Assembly (NCBI GenBank): GCA_002794775.1
Contig: NBAY01000001.1
Coordinates: forward strand, 744,001-808,000
DNA: 64,000 bases
Reading direction: 5' to 3'
Source of the DNA: Porodaedalea pini
Lineage: Eukaryota > Basidiomycota > Agaricomycetes > Hymenochaetales > Hymenochaetaceae
Of this stretch, positions 1 to 13,422 are shown piece after piece. Positions within the stretch are counted from its first letter, which is position 1. Each line of letters starts with the position of its first letter. The notes below the pieces were generated by a model. It was not told the DNA's origin. It saw nothing but the letters and a program-made list of their open reading frames with translations, and searched no databases. A program made the position numbers and the translations under genes.

Positions 1-2128
1 CAGAAGCCCTCTGGGCTTGGAGGACCATGCACTATTCACTATATTCTCGCTCCCAGCGACCCACATACCCTTCTGGGCCAGATTTTCCGGACCGCCAGAG
101 CTCCATTCTAATGCATCATCAGATCGGAAACATCATCTCATGCATACAAAAAGAAAAACAGAGCAATCTCGAAACCATCACACCCACGCCATTGTCTTAC
201 TTTAGAAACCGCAAGAGCACTCCAATGTCGGAGTTGGTCCTCGCGGGCGACGCGGCGAAACTGTATCGAAGGGATCAGTCGTCGCGTGGCTATCGCAATC
301 CACGCCATGGCGGCCAGGTTAGTCGTTTCTAGCGCATCTATCGTGAAAATCGTTGGTGACTCTGCGCTTTGGGAGATGATGTGGCTCAGCTAGCCTGAGC
401 ACTATGCCGTACACATCAATTTCTCCAGGCTAAAACACGCAGCAAAGGGTAGCCCCATGTAAAACCGTATCCCGCTGCATCTTATTTCCGAGAACCGAGT
501 CTTCTTCATCCAAACGGAGACGAAAGGGCGATAGAATGAGGGCTGAAAAATATATCCAATCCCGAAATAAATGCACGATGGACCTGCATCCCACTTGATG
601 TTTTTCGTTCTCTTTTCCGCGATCTTACTCCGGCCCGGCCCCCTGCTATTAGCCATTCCGGACGGAGGTTGCGCACATGCATGCTTCGAGTTCTTCATGG
701 CTACTTATCATGCCAATCGTATGGTCGGTATGTTCAAGAGCGCGCGGTGCAACGAGCTCGTACCTCTAATCTAAACCATTGTATGCACTTGTGAAGATAA
801 CCATGGGAAGCCGCTCTATCTTTCCTCGAGGCGACAGTGGCCTGCGTCTCTTACCTACTGCATACGTAACATCCAATTCCAGTTCCACTTCCAGTCTCAG
901 TTCCGGTTCCAGCCTCGTTCGTGGAAGAGGAACAAATCATCAGAACGCAAAATCACGCCAAACCCGCTTGCATCGGTCGGGGTCGGGTAGTCGAGTAGTC
1001 GACGGGTCTGCGCTAGAAGCGCCCCCCATCATCGCACATGAGAAGAGCTTTCTGTGCCTGGGTTGAGATCGGATTGTGAAAATCTGCTTCCATCGCTTGC
1101 ACGCCGGGCGAGCGCGTGCGTGCGCGGCTTTCGGTGATAGCTCACTTTCAGGTCAAGATCACGCACTTCCGAGGTCGGATGCGTCGCGATCGGTACCCGA
1201 GGGGGCGCATAAGCTTGAAATGGGGGAGAACAGGCGGCCCGACATTGTGACCACCAGCTGCAACACCACTGGCTGTATCTCATGAGACGACAACTTTCTG
1301 ATGCTGCCGCCCACCACGAGCCCCACTCCGTGATGAACGCACATCGACCATCGACGTCCGTGCATTGTTTTTTTCTTCCCATCATCAACCCGCCTATCCT
1401 GTTCTGCTCGCTCATTCGATTCTGCCGACATTGAATATGTTGATATCTTTCAGGCCACGTGCGCATATCAAGTGCCCGGAACGGGCTGCGATAGCAACGT
1501 CCGGTTTTGCTTCTCCAGTCTGATATTTGGTTTCACAGAGAATGTCAGATCAAGAGAGAGTTTTCTTTGCATTCCTCGTCGTTCTCCAATGAGCGCTTTC
1601 GCTCTTCATTCGTCAGATTCCACCGTCTTTCAAGGGTTTCAGTCCGCTTGGCTGGAGAATCACCGCAATATAAAGGGGTCGAATACTCCATTGGATATTT
1701 CTCTAAATGAACGGAGAGTAAAGTCAGTTTCGCCGAGCTCGCACAAAGATCGTCTGCCAGGAACAGCAAAGGACGTCGGCGGTGCACCTTGCACCGCTTT
1801 CTTTTTGTAAATCTATACCATGATCACAGACCTCGGGGTTTGGAACAGAGAGGATCAAATAAGGTTAGGGTCATACATGTCAGGCTAGCTATGCAAAAGG
1901 CAAATGAACAAAGTGATATCTTGCTAGTGGATGAAGTAATACAAAATGCATATAGATTGGATGCAGACACTTCCGATATTGACTGGTTATGAAGACGATG
2001 CCTGAAACGAAAAGGAAAAGATCCATGTATAGAGCTGATGGAGAGTTTAAAGCATTTGTAGACGTGTAGTAATTGCGAAAACAAAATACATCGAAAATCA
2101 AGTAGGTCAATCAATGACTGTCAGCGAG
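1..2128. other. No recognised gene
   Basis: Only short overlapping open frames (under about 150 codons) occur here, and none resembles a family I know. A TATA-like string (AATATAAAGGGG near 1667) on the + strand is followed by no convincing coding frame. A noncoding transcript or the edge of an unrecognised gene cannot be excluded. Confidence 0.5.
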
Positions 2129-5100
2129 TTAGTGCTCCTCCATGTCATTCACATAAGCAATCCAAGCGTTCTTCTCAATTACTCCCTCATCTATTCAAAA
2201 TGATCAATTGGGGAAAGAAGGAAGAAAGCGGAGGGAAAGGAACTCACAGTAACCATTTGGGTCTGTCACGATAACGTATTTCGCCCCAAGCTTAGCGAAC
2301 AGTTGCTGGACGAGTTCAGGAGGCGAGTTCGTCTGCACAGTCAACGGCGCCTGAATAACGATGTTTCTATCAGAAATTTGTTCTCTGCGTTGGCTTTTGC
2401 TCGACTCACCTGGTCCGTATAGAGGGTGAAATTGAGTGGGTCGATATTAGACGCGGACTCGGTAAACGACGAGGTGGCGGATGTGGGTCCCCTGGTGGCG
2501 ATCTCGGCAGCAGTGTTGAAGTAACAGATTGCATCCGCATCGTCAGCTACAATCGCTATAGAAAATAGAAGTTCAATAATTGCCCTGATTTTCTGGGACA
2601 AAAGACGTTGTATTAGTTCAGTGCTCACCGAGTGCATGTTCGAGCTCGTTGAACCCAATGTACCCGGCTGTCCTCATCCCCTCGAAATCCTGTCGTAGAA
2701 TGGGAAACCCACTATCGGCGTAACCAGTAGAAAGTGCCTCCCGGAGCTTGTCACGTAGGTTCTTCACTGTATTCGGTTCATCCAACCGAATCACACCGAC
2801 ATTCCTGTCAGTCTATAATTACTTATAAGTCTTGATTCATCAACGGTAAACCTGCATAGCTTGCCATGTCTGCGACCAGGAGATTCCCCCATAAATATTC
2901 ATGTTTGGAATCCAAGTATGGAAGCTGAGATAACCTAAGAAATGTCAATAATTGAACATGAATAATACAAAATTAACCTACTCGATGACAAGGTCATAAA
3001 TTCCCTTCGGCTCTAGAGCATCTGCTACAGTCTTAGCTGTAAGGATAGATAGCATGACTGGGACGGCATATGTGAGAGTGTCTGTCAGTTCAAACATTAT
3101 GACAGCCAACGAAACTGTCGTGCGCTACAAAAAAACGAATGCAGTAAGCAAAGTTAGCGATCGAAGTTCTTGACATCCAAAAATGCCGTAACACACCGTG
3201 ACACCCGATAAAGTCGCCGCTGCTCCAACCATTGCATACAGGCCGGGGATCACGCAATTCAAATCCCCGTCGCACGCCGCGAACATACCCAAATTTGGAT
3301 GTTTATATTGTAGATACTGGACCCCAATGCCCAATATCCTGCCGAAGCATGCACCCACACCCAGCGTTGGGATGAATATCCCAGCCGGAAGCTTGATGCC
3401 GAACGTAACAATAGTCAGAACGCCTTTCACAAGTAAAGCGATGCCAATAGACTGCGCGAGCGGACCCGCAAGCGCGATGGGGTCGCGAGGGCACAAACCC
3501 TCGTGCCAGTCATTGTCAGAACCGCATTCCGAAAAAAGATCGTACACGAGCTCAGTGCCTCCCATCCGAGTATACGGGTTAAGGAAACAAAGTATCGTTG
3601 TAACCAAGGTGACCTACAATGACCTTTATTAGCTCAATAGCGCTTGCAGTCATACGCTCATCTTACCAAAAGTACTTCTGCGACAGGATGTGTTTTCAAC
3701 CATGTTCCATTGCGGACATAACGACTCCATCTGATGTTCAATTTTGAGAAATAAGCCCCATAAACTCCCTGACACATAGAAGTCAGTATTCAATGCGGTA
3801 TATTTACGAGTGATGCGAAACATACCCCAAAGACGCCAAGAACCAAGAAAAAGATGAGTTCGTAGGCGTGCCAATCCTGCCAAAGGGCGTTTAATAGGTA
3901 TATAACTGGTCAGGGAAACGAATCACTTTGTCGTAAGACACTTGGAACAGTACAAGTTTTCCTGTGCCAAATGGGTCCAGGAACCTCAGAGTGATTGCAG
4001 CAATCATAGCGCAGAAGAAGCTGAGAAGACCGTCGGCAGAATGTCAATCATGATTCGTATGCGACGAACGACGGAGTATATGTTTTACCTCTGCCACATG
4101 ACCTGGAAGTCGGCGTAAAAGCAGGAGCATGAGCGGGATGGAAAAGCAAAGACTGAAGAACTCTGGAGCGCACCTTCGGAGGAAAATAGTACGATACTTC
4201 CTCAAGACTAAAGAGCACGCCGCCAATCGGGGCACCAAACGCAACTGCCACGCCCGCGGCAGCCGCAGCGCTGAGTATCTCACGACGCTTCCCTGATGAA
4301 TGATCATTGATGAGTCTCAGGCTTCGAGGGCACGTGTCAGAATGGACCCTCTAACCTTCATTCGTCTCGTACTTGGGAAAATAGCGGCTCACGATGTTGC
4401 CAATGCAACATGCGATATGAACGAAGGGACCTTCTTTGCCTAGAGAAAGAGGTGGTGACATGACTACCAGTTACTAGCTAGTAGCTTGATTCAAGCGTTT
4501 AGAGCTCACCAAGAGTCAGGCCGGAGGCAACAGACAGTGCGAGACCTACCGCTTTCGTGAATAGTGTACGACCTCCGAGATAGCCGTGAATGACGAAGCC
4601 TTGAGGCAAAGGTCAGATATGAGACGTCGCCAGGTCAATAGTGATATTTATACTCACCAGACAAAATGGTCTTGACTTCTGGGATACCGCTACCCCCAGC
4701 CTTCAAAGCGTGTTACTTGAGAAATCTATGCAGTAGAAGGATGGGCTTACAAAATAGAGCACTTTCCTCTTAGGCGTTGACAGTTCCGGCTTGTCGGATG
4801 AATCAAACTCAGGACCAAGTACTCCAGAGTCCTTGTCAGAAGTGAATGATGGTGAAGCCGTCAAATGGATTGTCAACAAAGACGAAACAGCTGCAAGACA
4901 AAGCTATAATGATCAACGGTATGAATCAATCGAATGGTATATGCAGAAAGTCCGTTGCTTTTCCGTACCGCAATTATAGTATAAACAATGTATTCGATTG
5001 ACCATGATGCAGACCCAAACCATTGATTCGGGACCTTGCTTTCGTTACCTGAGCCAAGTGCTTCTGCCCATTCTTGCCAATCCGAACAAAATCGCCTCGC

Positions 5101-5831
5101 GTTCCACCAGCCGTTCAAGCAGCGTCCTTCCTTCAGGTCGAAAAGCCACTGCTCACTTCGTACAATAAGAAAGGCACTGACAGCAGTCAAAAATCCGACT
5201 ATAGAGACGACGATCCAATCGATAAAAGTATCTATGTTGCTACGCATTTGCCTCTCAACGACTTGCGGGAACGAAGCCGAAAGAGACGGGATGACTCCTT
5301 GATAGCATCATGTAACCAGTCGACGGAAGTGAAGCTTGAGTACCAAACACGGATCCCATTCAACTTTGTGTCAAGAAATCGGGAGTCCTGGAAATAATCA
5401 TCGCCATCTGACTTGAACGAACTTGGCGGAGGATCGTAAGTTGAGATGGTCTTTTGCCTGGTTCTGTTGAAAAATGCAGAGCGATGGAGCGGTGACCACG
5501 TCGGCGTTGCCGGACTCGACCGTGAAATAGGTGCTGTAACGACAATTGGCAAAGATGGCACGCCCTTTCGAGATCGTCTGCCTTGACGCTTCCGAGGAGA
5601 AGGCAACGTTCCATATGCTCGTAGATTCGGCGCAGAGGCTGACAAGGAAGTCGATTCATCTACCACCGTGTCTGGCGGTGGAGGGCTCGTAGCTCCGATA
5701 TTCAGCAGACGTTGCCGACGCCAAGCAGTTGAGGATATCAAGCCACGTCGAAAGGTGCCACGAATATCAGAATCGGACTTGTTCATCGTTAGTCCCCTCC
5801 GTGGTCCCTCATCACTATCCTGGCTGTACAT
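2129..5831 (-). CDS. CLC-family voltage-gated chloride channel / transporter
   Basis: Multi-exon gene for a CLC chloride channel or Cl-/H+ exchanger of a membrane or endomembrane compartment (yeast relative: Gef1). Reading the minus strand, the first exon encodes a basic and Ser-rich cytosolic tail ending in [19 protein letters not shown]. The first helix follows ([14 protein letters not shown]), then the three anion-pathway motifs: GGSGIP near 4680, GKEGPFVH (gating Glu present) near 4430, and AGIFIP near 3380. YGIF and VIMFELTD come next. The C-terminus is a CBS-type segment ([12 protein letters not shown]) ending at the TAA at 2129-2131. Exons are separated by introns of roughly 50-65 bases. 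The start is set at the Met of MYSQDSDEG; another in-frame ATG lies upstream at 5885. The conserved frame breaks by one base near 5240 (see findings). Family assignment is firm; exon ends are approximate. Confidence 0.9.
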
Positions 5832-8800
5832 ATCGATGCCTTGTGAACAAGTACAATTTGGTAAGAAGAATTTAACGCACTCCATATCGACCAATTACCC
5901 TTCAATTGACTTCGTGGCGCGAAGACGAATAAACCTAGCTTGCCACTCCGTACGTCTTAGTGTGGCTAGAGGCGGCCCAGACTAAGTGAAAGGAGCAGCG
6001 TATGTTCTTCGACGCGTCCGAACCGATCTTCGGCGACGTCAAGGAGAAAAACGAGCGTTGAGCTCCTGTTGAGGTAGCGGTGCTGAACGCGTCGACACAG
6101 CTATCCCAGAAAGGCTATTCACTGCGTGGCGACGCCTTTCTCAAGAGTCTGAGTTTGCTCTTGCTCACCATACCCTACAGTCCATCGCATTAGTATTCGT
6201 CCTCCTTTTGAATTGCACTCAAGACAGTTTCCCTCATGTCCATCGAGGAAGCTAACAATGCGCGACATTTCAAGGATAGTAGACAGCCGAGCAACCATCT
6301 TGAATCGGAGCTGAGTTCAAGTCTGCAGTCGATATGCGAGTCTTTATCTGCATCTCTGACTCTGCGCAGAGCATGGTGGCGCCCGCAACTGTCTACGTCT
6401 GGTGTATCCATGTCCAAAGGAGGCCATTGGTTCCATTCTTACATCAAACCTTATGAGCATTCGATCAAGCTGGTGCTTAAGCTTGTCCTGCTACTATGAT
6501 ATCTTAAAGACTTCTTCGATTCTTCCTGGCGGAAGAAAAGCTCTGTTTGCTCGACCCCATTGTTCTTCCTCGTCGCTTGAGTGTGTCGACCGGGCTTTCA
6601 CTCTAGGCTTTTACCGTGTTGGCGTTGATTCGTTCTCTTTAGTGCGGCTCTATATTTACCGCCAGTGACTGCGCTTAAAATACCAGCAATGCCTAATTGT
6701 GTCGGTCATATAATCGCTGTCTCCCTCTTGACGAACTTCCAAATCGACAGGATGTCGATTTGAGTGGAGCCTGATAGGTTGTGCTAAACACCCCCCGATA
6801 GCCGGGTTTATCGCTAGTAAATCTATATAGCCTAAACGCTGAGAGCTATAGTTTCTTCGACGTCAATGAAATGTTTTCGGCGTTTTGTTCTCGAGTATAG
6901 CACTCGCCATCGGTGCATTTCCGGAATTTCCCAGTGCATCTGAAGCTCCTGTCTCATCCTTTTACTCCCTCCGAAAAAGAAATGTACAGGCTCTCGGCCG
7001 GTCGAATGTATTCTTCTCCGAATCATTCATGGAAATATTCATTGCCTACCAGGAGCACGAGAACTCGTTCTGGGACATTACCATCGGGCCCAGTCTTCCC
7101 GTAGACTCGATTGAACCTGATTTATCGGTCTCATTAGCTTCCCCTTGTCTCTCAGCCACGCAAGCCTTGGCCTCGGATCGAAGGGTTTAACATACGGCCT
7201 CCTTTTCGGTGCGTGGGGCCACTGTTACTGACCAGTCCGGTATGGTCTCGCCTCCCTGCACAACGTGGGACGAATTCGTCGTATTTGCTCCTGCTTCTTA
7301 AGGTGCTAGTCTTCGAATGTTGCGCCCATCTGTCTTCCTAGTTGAACAGTGAGTATAGCTATCCAGCTCTGTACGAGGCGCAGGTCATGCAAGCTTTAAT
7401 CATTTGAGGCTCAATGATTCACCCTTCTGTCTGTTTCTTCTCTCCCGCCGCCATTCTCCGCCCTGTGAAATACAGGCCCGCAGACTTCCGATATACAAAT
7501 GTCCTTCGCAAAAGCCGCAATCGCTATGTTGATCTTCTGCTGCTAGAACTGCGCCTCCTGGCTTGGGAGTGCGTCTGTTGAATCTTAAATTCTAAATCCT
7601 CCGCCTCGTGCTCTTTTTCACCGTCGCCTTCGTGGCCCATGCTTTTCAATTCGCGTGTGTAAAGGCTAGACCACTATACCGTATGTCTACGAGCGCGCTG
7701 ATGTTGTTCACAGTCACAACACAGATCGCTGCGGACCTCGACTCTAGCTCGGGCCTAGGACTGAAATGATCTGAAGACATGAACTTCCGAGTTTTTAGTA
7801 CCCTGTTTTTCTCCTTCACAAAACGTAGAGGAACAGCATAGACTATCTAACTCAGGTACCGTTGAACGTGATTCTGCAAACTTTCATCTCAAAATGACAC
7901 GTTCTTAATTTATTGTCTTTGCAGTTCAGCTTGCATCTAGTCAGTTCTCGGACAACTCCGATGTGAGGACTTCCACCTCTCAGAACACATTCGCTTAATA
8001 TCCTTCCCGCCCCAGCCCATCGACTTCCTCAGCAGCAACAATCTTCTCGCGCAGACAAGTAGCTGTAGATCCATAGCGCCGCAGTTCACGAAGCCAACGT
8101 CGCGTCCGCTTCTTCGGCCCTTACGATATCCAACTTTGTCCACTTCATCCCCTGCTGTGAACCGCGCGGCAAGATCAGTCCGAATAAGTTCAAAGCGCGA
8201 CTCCGGCATCCAAGAATCGGTTCGAGGAACGACGAGCGTGATCGCGTGCGCGGGCTATTTCGCCCTAGCTCGTCAGAGGGTCATGTTGGTGGGAGTTGTT
8301 CGAATGTTCTTCCGCATCCCGCTCCATGCTGGAGCCGGCGGAGGTACGCGAAGCTTGTGGGGGAAGGGCATTCGCATCTCTATTCCACAATCACTTCGTT
8401 GAACAAACGCATGAGCCCAAGCCTGCGTAAGAACCTCGGCAGCTCCTCGCGAGATTTCAAGCCTCGAGATCGTGCGCGCCTCCCAAGCCTCAGTTTCGCT
8501 CCTCTCACGCGAACCCATCCCTAGAAAATGGTAAACGTTCCCTTCTCGGGGTTAATTAGCGGCTCTGTCCGAGTTCTCAAAAAGAAGGTACTCGTATGCC
8601 TCTGGCTGTTGATTTGCAAAGCTTGGAAGCACGAGCCTTCTCCGAAGACTCTTACTCAAACGCTATTCCGTGAAAATAGGATTGTCAAGCTTCGATGAGT
8701 CAAGTTTACGCACTTCCGAGAAATGGTCAAGAAAGTATTTCGTTCCAGAGAATAAGGGTACAAAGATACAGATATACCATGTACGCATGACCCGTGTATT

Positions 8801-9068
8801 TTATCTAGATTAAACGAGATGGCCCGAAGCCCAGGTAAACACCTAGAAGAAGCTTACAGGTTACAATGCGTGAGAGCATCGGAGCGTGGCTCTCGCATCA
8901 ACAGGGTGCTCTTTTCCGATGCGAATACTGTGCGCCTCGCACCCCGGCTCCGACGTGGATTCTCAAGCATCATTCCAGAGTACGCATGGGCAGTCGAGCA
9001 TTCCTGCCACTGTGTCGGACGAAGCTACCTCAAGGAAGTGGTCCATGAGAATCCGTACGACCCTCAAA
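5832..9068. other. Long stretch without a recognised gene
   Basis: About 3.2 kb, pyrimidine-rich on the + strand between 6600 and 8000. Suggestive pieces only: a frame from ATG 6002 is cut by an in-frame TGA at 6059-6061 and then stays open to 6191; other open pieces lie at 6236-6499, 6885-7190 and 8136-8402. Their translations do not join across obvious splice sites and I recognise no domain. It may hold a decayed gene or noncoding DNA. Confidence 0.4.
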
Positions 9069-10450
9069 TCAGAGTCGCGGATGCAAAAGACCCTCGAGCG
9101 CGATGTTGGCTTGCCACACTCCGATGCGCTTAATCGCTCTGAGAATGGCTGGAGCAGGAATGACGAGAATAAACGCCACAGGCACCAGTACAATTAGCGC
9201 GACCGTTAAAAAGAGCGTTATACTGGGTTTGATGACCAAAAAGTAGAATATCTTTCGGCGATGAATCAGTAACGTGTGGTTCAAGTAGGCGGTCTTTATT
9301 AATAACTCACAGCTTGGTAAGAAGTCTGGTCTGTGAACTGCAAGCAATAGGAGCTGAGGGTAAGAGGAAAAGAGGAGAAATGCCGCATGGGACATACCAT
9401 GATATAGGTATTTCGCAGGAACGACGGCTGGTTCGGGGGTGCTCGTTGGCCTGCCTCCAAGGTGGAAGGAGTGGCGATAGGTCGGGAGAATATAGGATAC
9501 GGTGGAGTTGGAGGTTGGATGTGTAGAGGACCATGGAAATAAGTTTGTAGAGCGATCTAGCAAACATCATAAGTTTCTGTATACCTGGACGTATGAACAA
9601 CCGAAATACCTCTCCTCTAGCAAATACTCGAGCACCAGCCAAGTTCAGCCAGCACAGGACAGCTCCGAGTGGTAATGCGATAAGTAATGTAGTCCCGGTC
9701 TGTGCAAAAGGCCGATTAGTTCCTCTCGTCGCACCGGTCTCACATTCTGCCACTTACCAATGTCCCAGCAAACAGATAGACGAATGCCAACAGCGCATAG
9801 GCGAAATTTATGAATAAGAGGTGCGCGAGCGGTAGATAATAAGCTCTACGCCATAGCGGCCTGAAGTACCGTTTCACACTTTTCCGAGATGAAGACGGAG
9901 ACGGTGTTGCATCCTCCCGTCCCTCTGGTTCGGCAGCGTCCCTCCCAGTATTTCCTTCCATATCCACATCGTCAGTTCCAAATAGCGAGAATACGGTTTG
10001 AGCTATTGAGTGCGTGGACACCGCCGTCGAGTGGGAAAGAGTGCGTGGCCTGCGGCGGGGCGATAGCAACGGCGTCGTCTCTGTGCCTTCTTCTAGCGAG
10101 AGAGGCGACGTCTCAGACTGTGTATTCGATAGCGGATCCACGAATAACCTGAGCGGTTGCGGACTGGTCGACAATGTAGACAACGCCCCGCCTCCTATCC
10201 CCGACTCAGCCGAGAGCTGCGCAGCCCTGCGTAGGCGTGCCCGTTCTGCTCGTGAGCGCCGATCGCGTGATGGATATGGCGGCGGCGGGTCCGACACTGC
10301 CGACGCACTCGGTATCGCTGTCTCCGGTATGGCTTGTACAACATGCGGGGGCGTCGGCGGCTTTGGCAATGCCACAACTACGGGCGAACTTGAGTTCGGG
10401 TTGCTTTGGTGCGCTGAAGGCGTAAGGTTGTCGTCCATGGTTTGGAGCAT
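9069..10450 (-). CDS. Multi-pass membrane protein, possible fungal 'putative sensor'-type protein
   Basis: Four or five exons on the minus strand. The long first exon encodes a Pro/Ser-rich cytosolic tail of about 200 residues with a PPPPY motif (a typical WW-domain ligand) and a basic RRSRAERARLRR run. It ends in a hydrophobic hairpin (LLFINFAYALLAFVYLFAGT). An intron beginning GTAAGTGGCA leads to TGTTLLIALPLGAVLCWLNL and GARVFARGE. A third exon (IALQTYFHGPLHIQPP) follows, then FTDQTSYQAV. The last exon has a strong membrane pair (LFLTVALIVLVPVAFILVIP) and WQANIALEGLLHPRL before the stop at 9069. The arrangement matches uncharacterised basidiomycete membrane proteins that I associate, from memory, with a putative sensor domain; that label is tentative. 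A second Met (MDDNL) at 10438 could be the start. Confidence 0.7.
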
Positions 10451-10743
10451 AGAGCAAGTCCAGCTGCAGAATTACACCAGAGACAGTAGTATAATAGCAG
10501 ACGAGATACGAAAGAGCCTATGTGAACAGGAGAGGCCAAATGCCTTCTGAATTTATGAAGCGGGAGTCATCGAGGTCTGAGGTAAACAGCTGTGTGCTCG
10601 CTACCGCACCAACCGGCAAAACCCGCCGCGCAGTCCGCCGGATGCAAAAAAGTAGTCCACTTAAATTCTAAGAAAATGTACAGTCCTCATATATCTCCAT
10701 GACTTGGAACGTCCCAACTGAACTAATAAGCGTATACAACCAT

Positions 10744-13262
10744 TCACACCTGCCGCACTAATTCCAGTGCGCCTTCCGTCCCCGCAATTCGCTCTAGTCG
10801 CATCCAATCATACTTACAGAACAGTGCTCGGCAGGTGACATCAGACGCCTCGACGCCCTCATCAAGAAAGGGTGCGGCAAGAAGCTCAGTGTAGAACTGC
10901 GCATGATCGGGCAAGCCGTAGAATAAAAGGTTGCGTATGCCCCGAAGTTTATACCTTTGGACATTTAGATTGAGTACAGAAAAAAAATCAAAAGAATGAA
11001 GAGGGGCACACCTTCGGAAGAAATGAAACCTCTCGCTGATGAGCAGAAAGGCTTTCTTGCCGTTGAAAAATGCTTGACGTGCGCGTGAGATATCCTGGTT
11101 CGAAGAATACCTACCGGAGACGACGGCTCAAAACAATCGATAAGTCATATGCATGATAAACTACGCACTCGGAAAGTACCGCAAACGACACGCCCGTTTT
11201 TCGTAGATGGTTCTCGACACGGATGAAATCATACGACGAAGGTACAAAAATGAGTGTGTTTGTGCTTTGCACTGCGGACTTCAAAACAGCAGGAAGTATC
11301 TATTAAATCCGTTCGTTCTTTAGCATGGGACACACAATAGGAAGTAGTGACTGACCTTCGTACTGAAATATTGGAATCGCTTATCTGCCTCTTCCTTGTG
11401 ATTACTACACTCGAAGCTGATGAACGACTGCCGGTGAGCCCGTAAGAAAGAACACTTGGTCTAATTCAAAGTAATATCACGCACTTGCGATATGCCTTCT
11501 GGTACCTGGACAGGGCTGTAAGGAGCTTCGACCCTCTTCTTTCCACCCATGTTCTTTAGATTATCGTTGAATATGTGCCTAAACTCCGGGGTCTCATATG
11601 GAGATAGCAAAATTGTTTGTCGAAGGTAGGATGCACTGTGATCGAGAGTTAACCCTCAGGAAATGCCTACATTAAGCACCTTGCTTACTGGCCATCAAGA
11701 TACCAGGGCTTTATCCTCGAAAAATCGGTATCTCTAGTCTCTTTAGGAAGAATATTCATATTCGAAAACACAAACTATGTTCTCCTCGTCAGTAGATGTT
11801 TGGCTCATCACAATAAAGTACTAGTCAGACCTGCAAGTGCTCCCAATTCTGCATGCTCAGCGCATTCATTTGATCGACGACCAACATCTCAATCGATGAA
11901 AGAAAGTCGGCATTTCTGTCCAGTCATTAGCTTCTCGCAGTCCTGTAAGGCGACAACACGCACTTCTCTTTCTCAATAGACATCCTCAATCCCAAAGGGC
12001 TCGCAATGATCAAGTCACATTGGTAGAAGTCCGCAAACAGCTTGACGCTCTTCCGCGTGAACTTGACGCCCAGCCGGAAGCTATCGTCAATGTTTCCCTT
12101 GAACATATCCACGTGATCCGCTGGGTAGGTCCCCGGCGGAGCTGCTTCGAGCTTATCCTCCGCGTCCGGAGGCAAGGCGTACTCTGTTAGGAAGCGCGCG
12201 TGGTTCTCAACTTGATAATCTGGCTTGGGTGTGTGGCTCGTGAGTGACTCCATCCAGCGGAGTGCCCACGAGCGGAAGGGGAGAATGATGAGGACGGAAG
12301 GGCGGGTAAAGCCCTGATCGCGGACTTCCGAAGACTCTGACTCGGATGACTCTTTGGCTGCACGAGCAATGCGCTCGTTATTCTTAAGAATTCGGCGGCG
12401 TTTTCTGAGCAATAAGAGGTTAGAATGCTAAAATTTGATTATGCGTCTCAGCTTACTTCGTGATGTGATTGAAAGCATGAAGGGTAACAGCATCGCGCAC
12501 AACGAAATGGCTTTCGTAACTCAAGCGAGGCAGGTAGAAGTCCTGATATGTCGCGATTTCAGATAATAAAGAGTCCTGCAACATTCTAAGGTCTTGTCCT
12601 TTCAGTGCATAAGCTCAATCTTAGAATAGCATGCGAAGTACCTTTTGGTAACTTCTCTTGTTTCTTTTTGAATTGAGCCATCAGTTTGTCTGTAAGCTGC
12701 AGACTCAAATAAGTTACGGGAAGGAGCATGACGCATGATACTGCACGTACTGATGCAGCCCCAGACAAGCTATGCGCATTGTAATTCTCCGGCAAGTATT
12801 CTGCAACAGTCCCAAGCCGTTCCTTCTTTTCTTTGTTCACAGTCCAACTTTTAACGTCAACAGAAGCTCTGGTTTTCTCTGTCAGAAGCGGACTATCTGG
12901 ACCAAAATGTATTTGGAATGAGCTTGAGCTGGCTAACCATGTACAAACGTCAAGTCTGTTTCGACCAAGAAACGAGGACGGAACTCACGCTCATCGTCCT
13001 TCTCTTCTTCTCCCGGCAACGACTTTTCCACAGCTCCTATGACTTCTGAGGCTATATCCGAAGTAGCTACAGTTTTATCCCCTTTTTCGGAGTGCGAGGG
13101 AGTGGTGTTTGCGGTGTCTTCTGCAATCCGAACAGACTTGCGCTTGTTGAGCTTTACAGTCGTCACCGGTTCGTCATATAGACGCTTCCTTTTCACTGAT
13201 TTTGTTGCAGAGATATTGAGGAGAGTGAGAAGCTTCGTTGCTGTAAAGTCACCGTCTTCCAT
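10744..13262 (-). CDS. UTP25: UTP25, U3 snoRNP-associated protein for 18S rRNA maturation
   Basis: Nucleolar protein of the small-subunit processome, related to DEAD-box helicases but lacking a normal ATPase (human DEF/UTP25). The acidic N-terminus starts [17 protein letters not shown] and carries a KRKRLYDEP basic patch. Later exons give [18 protein letters not shown], then [20 protein letters not shown] and [20 protein letters not shown]. Next come the family signatures [34 protein letters not shown] and [17 protein letters not shown]. After an intron starting GTGCGTGTTG come [18 protein letters not shown] and MQNWEHLQ. The C-terminus reads [18 protein letters not shown] and [16 protein letters not shown], ending at the TGA at 10744-10746. 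About nine exons. Exact splice ends in the 11.0-11.7 kb part were not resolved. The start is opposite TAF7. Confidence 0.92.
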
Positions 13263-13422
13263 AACCAAGGCTGCTGGTAAACACTCAGCGGTCAGTCTCA
13301 GAGTGACAGCATAGCCAAAATTTAAGAGTGAAAGGATCGGCATTCATCACGTGGCTTGCTTTAGCTCTTGAAACTGTGCCGTGCACACAACTAACCACAG
13401 CCCGTGTAGCGTTCCAGCCACC
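13263..13422. promoter_or_regulatory. Divergent promoter between UTP25 and TAF7
   Basis: Only 160 bases separate the UTP25 start codon (minus strand) from the TAF7 ATG (plus strand), so both must be driven from this interval. No clear TATA box is visible, as is common for housekeeping genes. Pairing a ribosome-biogenesis gene with a TFIID subunit suggests growth-linked co-expression; that is inference. Confidence 0.7.
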
